Shown: positions 16,927-25,141 of the stretch, in pieces | How the letters are laid out: each line of letters begins with the position of its first letter | Position numbering within the stretch: position 1 is the stretch's first letter | Assembly: GCA_027307165.1 (NCBI GenBank) | Contig: DAHUXM010000004.1 | Span: forward strand, 186,001 to 250,000 | From: Gemmatimonadota bacterium | GTDB taxonomy: Bacteria > Gemmatimonadota > Gemmatimonadetes > Gemmatimonadales > Gemmatimonadaceae | Direction of reading: 5' to 3' | DNA: 64,000 nucleotides | Translations under genes and position numbers: made by a program | The notes under the pieces: model-generated | What the model saw: only the letters and a program-made list of their open reading frames with translations | Database searches by the model: none | What the model was told of the DNA's origin: nothing

Positions 16927-19082
16927 GTGGACCTGAGCCAGTGCGAGAACCACTGGCGGATGCGGCCGAGTCTGTCTACCAGGAGCCAAGGCTCGCCTGA
17001 ACGCGACAGCTCGTGCGTCGACCGTGGATATCGCACGAACTCAGCCGGAACTCCCTGCTTCTTGAGAGCAAGATACCACAACTCGGCGTCGCCCATCGGT
17101 GCGCGGAAGTCGTTCTCGCTCTGCACCAGCAGCGTCGGCGTCCGGACCCTGGTCACGTGGCGGATCGGCGAGAGTGAATCGTACATCGCGAAATTATCCC
17201 ACGGCTTTCCGTAGAATTCGAATTCGGTGAGACCCTGGGCGTCGCTCGCTCCGTACCAGTAGGTCCAGTCGCTGATCATGCGATCCGTCTGCGCTGCCTT
17301 GAAGCGATCGGTTTTCGTTTCGATCCATGCAGTCATGTATCCGCCGTAGGAACCGCCGGTGACGCCCATCCGCGTGGAGTCGACGTCGGGTCGCGCGGCG
17401 GCAATGTCGACCGCCTTCATCAGATCGGTGTAATCTTCCGCGCCCCATCGGCCGCGCGTGGAATACGTGAAGTGCGCGCCGTAGCCGGACGATCCGCGCG
17501 GGTTCGTGAACAACACCATCATTCCGGCGCCGGCGAGATTCTGAAATTCGTCGAACCATCCCTCGTCGTACTGCGAGTGCGGGCCACCGTGGATGTAGAG
17601 GACGAGCGGGTACTTCTTTCCGGCCTGATATCCGTACGGCTTCATCAGCCATCCTTCGATCTCGAGTCCGCCGACGGAATTGTAGGTGAAGCGCTCGCCG
17701 TCGGCAAATGCGATCTCGGAGTTCACCCGGTCGTTGAAGCCGGTAAGCTTGCGTTCATGTGCTCCGGTTGCGTCAGCGATGAACAGCTCCGTGGGGTGCG
17801 TCATGTCGGTTGCGATGAACGCAATCTGCCCGTGCTGCGCGTTGATATCCCATCCGCGCAGTGCGCGACGTCCACTGAGGATCTCCCTGACCGCTTTGGT
17901 CTTCGGATTCACGGTGAAGAGCGCACCACGCCCTCCGACCGCGGCACTCATCACGATCTCGCCCTTCGGAGTCCACTGATATTTCTGCGGCTCGTACTTG
18001 AAGTCGCCCAGCACGTTCTGCGGGTTGCCGTCCGCGATGTTGGCAACATAGATGCGCTGTGACATCACCCGCGATGGCGCGCTTGTAAAAGATATCGACC
18101 TGGAATCGGGCGACCACTGGAGCGACCGCTTGATACCGGCGAAGCGCGTTACGCGACGCGGTGCGCCGCTGCCATCACTGGGCATGACGAACACGTCGAC
18201 GTCGTCGCGCGTGCGCTCGTCACGCACCGAGTCGTACGGCAGCTTTGCGAGTGAATCACGCTCCGCTTCGACAACCGAGTCGGGGCGCAGCTCGGCATCG
18301 GCGATGAACGCGATCGATCTGCCATCCGGCGATATGACGACTTCTCGATGGGAGTACGCCGTATTCGTCAACATCTTCTTCGGTGTGCCGTCGTACGACT
18401 GAATCCAGATCTGCGACGCGGAATAACGGCGCGGCTCGCTGCGACTCGCGACGAAGCCGGCGTCGTTGCTCTTGAATCGCATGTCGGTGAACTGCATTCC
18501 GTCGAAGCGCTTGGGGTCGATTGGCTTTGTGATCGCGTCGAATGGCGGACGTGACAGCTTGCCCATCGCTGCGTAAGGACCCGCGGCGTGCTTGCTCGTG
18601 TCGCTCGCCGGCGCGTCGACCGTGTCGGCCCAGACGCCGATGCGGTGATCCGCCGAGACGGAGGTCGAGTTGGGGTAGTCATCCATCTGGAATGCCTCGC
18701 CGCCGGGTACATCCATTCGAAGAGCCCAGCGTGCACCCTTTCCTTCGGGACGGCGAGAGGTGAAAAAGAGATACTTGCCATCGGGCGAGAAGTGCGGGTT
18801 GCTGCTCTCGAAGCCGGACGACGTGTAGCGTGTGGGCGCGCCGCTCGTGGTTGGCACCACCCAGACCTCGGAATGGCGCTTGTTGTCCTTCTCCTTGACC
18901 GTGGTCACGGTGAAGGCGACCAGCTTGCCGTCCGGCGAGATTTCCGGGGCTGCGAGGTCGGTGATCTTGTAGTAGTCTGTCGGCGTAAACGCCCGTTTAC
19001 CACTCGGGGCCTGCTGGGCGGCGGAGGATCCGGCGAGGGTGGCGAGGAGGAAGGCAGTCGCGAGTGGGGCGGAACGATGCAT
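16923..19082 (-). CDS. Exported S9 prolyl-oligopeptidase-family peptidase
   Basis: A 719-residue serine peptidase. A signal peptide (ATAFLLATLAGSSAAQ) precedes a WD/propeller-like N-terminal domain (about 25-450) and a C-terminal alpha/beta hydrolase domain. The nucleophile Ser578 is in TGGSYGGYM, the Asp is in VQSENDFRAPMGDAE, and the His is in YPRSTHELSRSG. The overall pattern (HGGPHSQYDEGWFDEFQ) fits the acylaminoacyl-peptidase/DAP branch. It probably trims short peptides in the periplasm. It is the first gene of a two-gene unit with the alpha-galactosidase and is divergent from trpS. Confidence 0.93.
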   Translation of the reverse strand: MHRSAPLATAFLLATLAGSSAAQQAPSGKRAFTPTDYYKITDLAAPEISPDGKLVAFTVTTVKEKDNKRHSEVWVVPTTSGAPTRYTSSGFESSNPHFSPDGKYLFFTSRRPEGKGARWALRMDVPGGEAFQMDDYPNSTSVSADHRIGVWADTVDAPASDTSKHAAGPYAAMGKLSRPPFDAITKPIDPKRFDGMQFTDMRFKSNDAGFVASRSEPRRYSASQIWIQSYDGTPKKMLTNTAYSHREVVISPDGRSIAFIADAELRPDSVVEAERDSLAKLPYDSVRDERTRDDVDVFVMPSDGSGAPRRVTRFAGIKRSLQWSPDSRSISFTSAPSRVMSQRIYVANIADGNPQNVLGDFKYEPQKYQWTPKGEIVMSAAVGGRGALFTVNPKTKAVREILSGRRALRGWDINAQHGQIAFIATDMTHPTELFIADATGAHERKLTGFNDRVNSEIAFADGERFTYNSVGGLEIEGWLMKPYGYQAGKKYPLVLYIHGGPHSQYDEGWFDEFQNLAGAGMMVLFTNPRGSSGYGAHFTYSTRGRWGAEDYTDLMKAVDIAAARPDVDSTRMGVTGGSYGGYMTAWIETKTDRFKAAQTDRMISDWTYWYGASDAQGLTEFEFYGKPWDNFAMYDSLSPIRHVTRVRTPTLLVQSENDFRAPMGDAELWYLALKKQGVPAEFVRYPRSTHELSRSGEPWLLVDRLGRIRQWFSHWLRST

Positions 19083-19242
19083 GGTCGTCTCGTTGGGGGC
19101 GGAAAGCGGGCGAACTCTGCTCCGGAGCTATACGTCTGAAAGCGCACGGACGCTAGACCCCGAGTAATTGGCGGCGTGCGTGTCGAGCGACGTCGTCAGC
19201 CTTTCCGGCTCGCCGGCTCGACGTTATGGTGTTCAGTTGTCC

Positions 19243-20310
19243 ATGTCTTCCCCCGCCGAAGCTGGCGCCACCGCGCCGGCCCAACCCACCGATGCACCCC
19301 TCCCCGGAGACGTGGTCCTTACAGGGGACCGTCCAACGGGCCCGCTCCACCTGGGCCACTACGCCGGGTCGCTCTCGACGCGCGTCGCACTTCAGGGCCG
19401 CTGTGTCCAGACGTTGCTCATCGCCGATCTTCAGGCCCTGACAGACGCGAGCAACAGGGCGGCCTCCGGGGGACCGGCGTACGTTGCCACGCAGGTCGAG
19501 GAAGTCGCGCTCGATTATCTCGCCGCCGGCATCGATCCGGCGCTCACTACCATCGCCGTGCAGTCGCGGCTGCCGGCGCTGGCCGAGCTGACGGTGCTGT
19601 ACCTCAACCTGGTCACGGTCGCGCGGCTGGAGCGTAACCCGACCGTGAAGGCCGAAATCGAGCTGCGCGGCTTCGCCCGCGACATCCCGGCCGGGTTCCT
19701 GTGCTATCCGGTGAGCCAGGCCGCGGACATCACCGGGTTCCGGGCCACGCTCGTTCCGGTGGGCGACGATCAGCTACCGATGATCGAACAGACGAACGAG
19801 ATCGTGCGCCGGGTGAATCGGCTGGCCGAAGCGCCAATCGTTCCGGAGTGCCGCGCACTCCTTTCTGCGACCCCACGATTGCCGGGCGTCGATGGCCGCA
19901 AGGCGAGCAAGTCGCTTGGCAACGCCGTCCCGATCAATGCCACGGCAGACGAGATTCGCCAGCTCGTGCGGGCGATGTACACCGACCCGGGACACCTCAG
20001 GGCGAGCGATCCCGGCTGCGTCGAGGGGAACGTCGTCTTTGCGTACCTGGACGCCTTCGACCCGGATGCGGCAGCGGTCGCTGAGCTCAAGCGCCGCTAT
20101 CGGCACGGCGGACTGGGCGACGCGGTACTCAAGCGGCGTCTCGTGGACCTGCTGGAGCAGGTGGTCGCGCCGATACGCGAGCGGCGGGCGGCGCTGGCGG
20201 GCGACCGTTCCTTCCTGCGCGACGTCCTCCGCGATGGTACGGAGCGCGCCGACGATGTCACTCGGGGGGTGCTCCGCACCGTTCGGCAGGCGTTCGCCCT
20301 CAGCGTGTGA
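19243..20310 (+). CDS. trpS: Tryptophanyl-tRNA synthetase
   Basis: A 355-residue class I aminoacyl-tRNA synthetase that charges tRNA-Trp. The HIGH signature is HLGH (residues 36-39, within [12 protein letters not shown]). The KMSKS signature is KASKS (220-224, within [10 protein letters not shown]). The specificity stretch YPVSQAADI and the [14 protein letters not shown] segment are typical of TrpRS. The ATG at 19243 was chosen because the protein then begins with a short disordered tail. No good ribosome-binding site is visible. No T-box or tryptophan leader is evident in the 160 bases between this gene and the divergent S9 gene. Confidence 0.93.
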   Translation: MSSPAEAGATAPAQPTDAPLPGDVVLTGDRPTGPLHLGHYAGSLSTRVALQGRCVQTLLIADLQALTDASNRAASGGPAYVATQVEEVALDYLAAGIDPALTTIAVQSRLPALAELTVLYLNLVTVARLERNPTVKAEIELRGFARDIPAGFLCYPVSQAADITGFRATLVPVGDDQLPMIEQTNEIVRRVNRLAEAPIVPECRALLSATPRLPGVDGRKASKSLGNAVPINATADEIRQLVRAMYTDPGHLRASDPGCVEGNVVFAYLDAFDPDAAAVAELKRRYRHGGLGDAVLKRRLVDLLEQVVAPIRERRAALAGDRSFLRDVLRDGTERADDVTRGVLRTVRQAFALSV

Positions 20311-20366
20311 GCGGCTAGGGCAAATCCGGGGGTGGCGGATAGCGATCAGCTGCCGATACTCGGGGC

Positions 20367-21461
20367 ATGTCGCCCATTTCCCGCGTTCACGCGATGGGGG
20401 CCGCTGCGTTGTGCCTGTTGCTTGGTGCCGTTGCGATCCCCGCATTCGCGCGTGGGGACGGTCGGAAGGCCACCGCGGCAAAGAGTAAAAGCACTGCAGT
20501 TGCGGCGCGACTTCCACGCGACGACTCACGAGCCGAGCCCCCAGCCGCGCCAGACGGGTTGTCCGTGGTGCCGCTCGCGGAGCGCGGCGACACCAGCACC
20601 GGTGCGAGTGGGCGTCTCCGCATTCATCTCCTCGCAGCGGGGAGCGCACCGAGCGGAGTGTACGCGATTCCGAACGGGGTTGGCGGACATCCGTTTGCGT
20701 TCATCGGCGTCGTCCCTTTCGCGGCGAAGCGTGGTGAGTTCATCGACGACTACCGCATGGGCTTCTGGCCCGCGGAGATACACGCGGTGCAATCGGATGC
20801 GTATGAGAATCCGGCCGGCTTCGTCGAAGTAACGGCGGAGAATGCCAGCACCCCGGTCTCCGATCACTTCACACTCGGCGATTTCGTGACGCACGATGGT
20901 GCGCCGTTTCCGAAGTACATCGTGCTGCGTGAGGCGTTGCTCGACAAGGTGGAACTGGTGCTCACAGATCTGGAGATGCACGGCGTTTCCACTGAACACG
21001 TGCGCGTGCTATCCGGATTCCGCACACCGTCATACAATTTTGCGCTCGGCGATGCGAGCGGTCGCGCACGCGAGAGCCGGCATCAGTATGGCGATGCCGT
21101 CGACATGATAATCGATTCCGACGGGGACGGCCGTATGGACGACCTCAATCATGACGGCCGCGTGGATGCGGGCGACGTACGCGTGATCGAAGCAGCGGTC
21201 GATCGCGTGGAGCTGGCGCATCCCGAGCTCGCGGGCGGTCTCGGGCTGTATCGAGAGATGGGACCCAGTGGGCCATTTGCGCACATCGACGTGCGCGGGA
21301 CGCGTGCCAGATGGGGTACCGCCGACCAGCACGTGTATGCGAGCGGAGTGTCATCCTACTCGGCCTCGTACGGAAGGCGTGAGACATCCGCATCCCGCAG
21401 TCACTGTCAGGCCGAAGGTGCGTCCGCGGTGTTGTGCCAGGGGTTTCGACACACGCGCTGA
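20367..21461 (+). CDS. Exported M15-like peptidase with Ca-loop insert
   Basis: A 364-residue exported protein. A signal peptide (AALCLLLGAVAIPAFA) and a disordered linker precede a beta-rich domain and a C-terminal D,D-peptidase-like domain of the M15/DUF882 (YcbK) group. Its predicted zinc ligands are His239 and Asp246 (SRHQYGDAVD) and His306 (AHIDVRG), preceded by LSGFRTPSYN. Inserted between them, residues 250-270 (DSDGDGRMDD, NHDGRVDAGD) make two DxDxDG-type calcium-binding loops, as in dockerin or EF-hand proteins. A role in peptidoglycan trimming is likely. The last 40 residues are Ser-rich and contain two Cys. Confidence 0.8.
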   Translation: MSPISRVHAMGAAALCLLLGAVAIPAFARGDGRKATAAKSKSTAVAARLPRDDSRAEPPAAPDGLSVVPLAERGDTSTGASGRLRIHLLAAGSAPSGVYAIPNGVGGHPFAFIGVVPFAAKRGEFIDDYRMGFWPAEIHAVQSDAYENPAGFVEVTAENASTPVSDHFTLGDFVTHDGAPFPKYIVLREALLDKVELVLTDLEMHGVSTEHVRVLSGFRTPSYNFALGDASGRARESRHQYGDAVDMIIDSDGDGRMDDLNHDGRVDAGDVRVIEAAVDRVELAHPELAGGLGLYREMGPSGPFAHIDVRGTRARWGTADQHVYASGVSSYSASYGRRETSASRSHCQAEGASAVLCQGFRHTR

Positions 21462-21561
21462 CGCGGAGTTGTCAGCTACACACGAAGTCGCAGCCGATTT
21501 CGGAACCTGAGACCAGATGCCGGGCGAAGCTCACCGGTGCTACATGGAACGCTCCCGGCAA

Positions 21562-21969
21562 TCATTCGTCCAGTTCAGGAAGCGAATAGTCGAAGCCGTA
21601 GGAGTGATTTCCGGCATCGATGTCGATCGTCATCGTACCTGTGAGGCCGGCCAGCTGACCGGTGCCTGAGTCGGGTACTACCTTGACCGACAGTTGCGGT
21701 TTACCGCGGTCCATCGTGCCGATGTGGTAGAGGGCAAAGGCGCCCTGGCGGCCCGCAATAGTGCCCGTCACGCGTTCGATGGCAACGTATGCGCCGGAGC
21801 CAACAGCACGGTCCATGGAACTGAGCATCTCTCCCTTGCTGGTCGCCTCGAGTGCTCCGTGAAATTGCTTGTCGATGGACATTCGTCCCATGAACGCGTC
21901 ATCGGAGTTGTAACTCGTGAGTGGGGCAACTTTTACGTCGAACGTCCCCGCTGCTCGATCGGCTCGCAT
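21562..21969 (-). CDS. DUF3224 family protein
   Basis: A 135-residue beta-barrel-like cytoplasmic protein. The DUF3224 pattern is present: GTFDVKVAPL, then MGRMSIDKQFHGALEATSKGEML, then a GAYVAIERVTGTIAGRQGAFALYH core, and G-T-G-x-L-x-GLTGTMTIDI near the end. Its length is normal for the family. The biochemical role of the family is unknown. It is divergently arranged with the M14 peptidase gene, with 112 bases between the starts. Confidence 0.88.
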   Translation of the reverse strand: MRADRAAGTFDVKVAPLTSYNSDDAFMGRMSIDKQFHGALEATSKGEMLSSMDRAVGSGAYVAIERVTGTIAGRQGAFALYHIGTMDRGKPQLSVKVVPDSGTGQLAGLTGTMTIDIDAGNHSYGFDYSLPELDE

Positions 21970-22081
21970 GATAGCTCCTGTTGGATTCGCGGATACTGGA
22001 TTTCATCACTCGGCCCCTCCACCGCGTATTTTCGGCAGGGCGCCTCGCGCGCTCTCGTCACCTTCCCATCCCGCCTACCTG

Positions 22082-24898
22082 ATGATGAAGATATCCAGGC
22101 AGTCCCTGCGCCGAGCGTTGCTGGGCGCCGCAATCGTACTGGCGCCGGCCGGTACAGTCGTAATCCCGTCCCTCGCGCGAGCGCAGCAGTCCGCGGACAC
22201 ATCGATAAACGTATCGATCACGACGCCAAAACAGCAGTTTGGCCACAACATCGGTGACGATTACTGGCTCGCGAATTACGATCAGTTCTCGGCGTACTGG
22301 CACAAGCTGGCTGGCGAATCCGATCGGATGAAGCTGGTGGATATCGGGAAGACGGAAGAGGGACGCACTCAGCTCATGGCGATCATATCATCGCCGGAGA
22401 ACATGAAGCATCTGGATCGCTACAAGGAAATCTCCGCGCGGCTCGCGCACGCAGAGGGGCTGACTGACGCGCAGGCACGCGCGCTGGCGGAGGAAGGGAA
22501 GGCTGTAGTCTGGATCGACGGCGGACTGCACGCGAGCGAGGTGCTCGGTGCGCACCAGCTGATGCAGACGGTATACGACCTGTTGAGTCGCAACGATCCA
22601 GAGACGAAGCGCATCCTCAACGACTGCATAATTCTCGCGGTGCACGCCAATCCTGACGGAATGCAGCTGGTGTCGAACTGGTACATGAAGGATGCCGACA
22701 CGCTGAAGCGCAACGAGAATGTACCGCGTCTATGGCAGAAGTACACGGGACACGACAACAACCGTGACTTCTACATGTCGAATCAGGCTGAGACGAAGAA
22801 CATCAATCACGTGCTGTACTGGGAGTGGTTTCCACAGATCGTTTACAACCACCACCAGACCGGCCCTGCTGGCGCCGTGATGTTCTCACCGCCATTCAGA
22901 GATCCGTTCAACTACAACTACGACCCGATGATCGCGACAGACCTGGATCTCATCGGCGCGGCGATGCACGACAGGTTCAATCGAGAGCACAAGCCAGGAG
23001 TCGTAACGCGCTCCGCGGCGAACTATTCGACGTGGTGGAATGGCGGACTGCGTACGACACCGTACTTCCACAACATGATCGGCTTGCTGACCGAAGCGAT
23101 CGGCAATCCGACGCCGGAGAGGATTCCGTTCGTACCGGAGATGCAACTTCCGCGTGGCGACGTGCCGTATCCGATCGCGCCTCAGGAATGGCACTTCAAG
23201 CAGTCGATCGACTACGAAGTCACTGCGAACTACGCGGTGCTGGATCTCGCGTCGCGGCAGAAGGATGAATTTTTGTACGACCTGTACGCGATGGGACGCA
23301 ACTCGATCGACAAGGGGAATCGCGACACGTGGACGATCTCGGGAGACCGGATCGCTGCAGTGGATTCGGCTGTTGCGGCAGATCAGAGTGGAGCACGCAG
23401 CGCGCGCGCCGCGGCCGGCCGTTCGCGTGGCGTGGATGACAAGTATTACGCCAGTGTGCTGCACGATCCGGCAAAGCGTGATCCACGCGGCTACATAATC
23501 AGTACTGATCAGCCAGACTTTCTCACGGCGGTGAAGTTCGTCAACACACTGCGGCACAATGGCATTACGGTTCAGCGGGCGACGACGGCGTTCGCCGTGA
23601 ATGGGAAGCAGTATCCCGCCGGATCCTTCGTCGTGAAGACGGCGCAGGCATTCCGCCCGTACGTGATGGACATGTTCGAGCCACAGGATTATCCGAACGA
23701 CTTTCCGTATCCCGGCGGTCCGCCGACGCGGCCGTACGACAACACCGGCTACACGCTCGCCTACATGATGGGCGTGCACTTCGATCGCATCCTGGACGCG
23801 TTCAACGGCCCGTTCGAGACGGTGAACGGACTTGCAAGTCCACCGGCTGGCACCGTGGCGGATGCAGGTGGAGCAGCGGGATTCCTGTTCTCGCATGCAG
23901 AGAACGACGCGTTCACCGTAGTGAATCGTCTGCTCAGGAATCACGCTGACGTGTACTGGCTCAAGGAGCCGGTGAGTGCTCACGGGAAGACCTATCCGGC
24001 CGGAACGTTCTACGTCTCCGCTGCATCGGCGGCCATGCCTGTGATCACGAAGGCCGCGAAGGAACTCGGAGTGAGCTTCCAGGGAACGAGCACACGCGCG
24101 ACGGCAAACGACACCAAGCTCAAGCAGGAGCGGGTTGCGCTGTGGGATACGTACGGTGGATCGATGCCATCGGGTCAGATTCGCTGGATGCTGGAGCAGT
24201 TCGAGTTTCCGTACACGCTGGTGTATCCGCAGGACATCGACGGTGGCAAGCTCGATGGGAAGTTCGATGCATTGATTCTTCCATCCGGCGCGCTGAGTGA
24301 TGCAGCTGCGCGCGGATTCGGTGGTGCGTCGCGCGAAAGCGACATTCCGCAGGAATATCAACACATGACTGGGCGACTTACTGCCGAGAAGAGCGCGCCG
24401 ATGCTCAAGAAGTTCATGGAGCAGGGCGGTAACGTGCTCACGATCGGCGCATCGACGTCGCTGGCGTCAATGATTGGACTTCCGGTGGGCAACGCGCTGG
24501 TCGAGCAATCGCCGAACGGGAAGACGCGTCCGCTGCCGGGCGACAAGTTCTACGTGCCGGGCTCGGTTCTGAGCATGGCTGTGAACAACAACCTTGGCAT
24601 TGCCGCGGGTGCTCCGTCGCGCATGGATGTCTTCTTCGACAACAGTCCCGCGTTCCGTCTAGCCCCCGATGCCGCTCTCAAGGGCGTTCATCCGGTGGCG
24701 TGGTTCGATTCGGATCACCCGCTTCGCAGCGGTTGGGCATGGGGCCAGAATTATCTGGATGGCGCGGTCGCGATTGCGGAAGCGAAGGTTGGACAGGGAC
24801 AGCTCTTCATGTTCGGCCCGGAAATTACCTTCCGTGCGCAGCCGCACGGGACGTTCCGCTTTCTCTTCAACGGGATCTACGGAGGCGGGGCGAAGTAG
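22082..24898 (+). CDS. Exported M14-family metallocarboxypeptidase
   Basis: A 938-residue protein. The start at 22082 (or the adjacent ATG at 22085) precedes a signal peptide ending ARAQQ; the frame is open upstream to 21917 but would add about 55 residues. The M14 domain (about 60-400) has the zinc motif GGLHASEVLG (His150, Glu153) and the later ligand in VYNHHQTGPAG, with NPDGMQLVSNWYM between. A long C-terminal part (about 500-930) holds beta-rich and glutamine-amidotransferase-like folds (LILPSGALSD, MGGNVLTIGAS-like). It probably degrades peptides in the periplasm. It is an isolated gene, followed by a repeat element. Confidence 0.9.
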   Translation: MMKISRQSLRRALLGAAIVLAPAGTVVIPSLARAQQSADTSINVSITTPKQQFGHNIGDDYWLANYDQFSAYWHKLAGESDRMKLVDIGKTEEGRTQLMAIISSPENMKHLDRYKEISARLAHAEGLTDAQARALAEEGKAVVWIDGGLHASEVLGAHQLMQTVYDLLSRNDPETKRILNDCIILAVHANPDGMQLVSNWYMKDADTLKRNENVPRLWQKYTGHDNNRDFYMSNQAETKNINHVLYWEWFPQIVYNHHQTGPAGAVMFSPPFRDPFNYNYDPMIATDLDLIGAAMHDRFNREHKPGVVTRSAANYSTWWNGGLRTTPYFHNMIGLLTEAIGNPTPERIPFVPEMQLPRGDVPYPIAPQEWHFKQSIDYEVTANYAVLDLASRQKDEFLYDLYAMGRNSIDKGNRDTWTISGDRIAAVDSAVAADQSGARSARAAAGRSRGVDDKYYASVLHDPAKRDPRGYIISTDQPDFLTAVKFVNTLRHNGITVQRATTAFAVNGKQYPAGSFVVKTAQAFRPYVMDMFEPQDYPNDFPYPGGPPTRPYDNTGYTLAYMMGVHFDRILDAFNGPFETVNGLASPPAGTVADAGGAAGFLFSHAENDAFTVVNRLLRNHADVYWLKEPVSAHGKTYPAGTFYVSAASAAMPVITKAAKELGVSFQGTSTRATANDTKLKQERVALWDTYGGSMPSGQIRWMLEQFEFPYTLVYPQDIDGGKLDGKFDALILPSGALSDAAARGFGGASRESDIPQEYQHMTGRLTAEKSAPMLKKFMEQGGNVLTIGASTSLASMIGLPVGNALVEQSPNGKTRPLPGDKFYVPGSVLSMAVNNNLGIAAGAPSRMDVFFDNSPAFRLAPDAALKGVHPVAWFDSDHPLRSGWAWGQNYLDGAVAIAEAKVGQGQLFMFGPEITFRAQPHGTFRFLFNGIYGGGAK

Positions 24899-24931
24899 GT
24901 CTCACAAACTGAAACTGGCTCGTTAGAACTC

Positions 24932-25066
24932 GTCATTCCCGCGAAAGCGGGAATCCATCTGTTGCCGACCCTCTTCGTTCTGTCATAACACTCAAGGATC
25001 GATAACATGGATTCCCGCTTTCGCGGGAATGACGTTTTCTGACACGCTTTCGCGGGAATGATGGTC
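24932..25066. repeat. Inverted-repeat element, copy 3, plus extra half-end
   Basis: 24932-25033 is a 102-bp copy of the element at 1718-1819 and 9207-9307, with perfect ends GTCATTCCCGCGAAAGCGGG and its complement. Eleven bases later a second partial end (CGCTTTCGCGGGAATGATGG, 25045-25064) is repeated, as if a further copy had been truncated. It lies between the M14 peptidase and the D-aminoacylase-like gene, which are transcribed in the same direction. Confidence 0.9.
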
Positions 25067-25141
25067 ATCAATCCCCGCTTGCATCTTGCACTCTAGATGA
25101 ACTGGCGTCTATGTTTTGCGCGTCATTCTTCGGGGTGTGAA

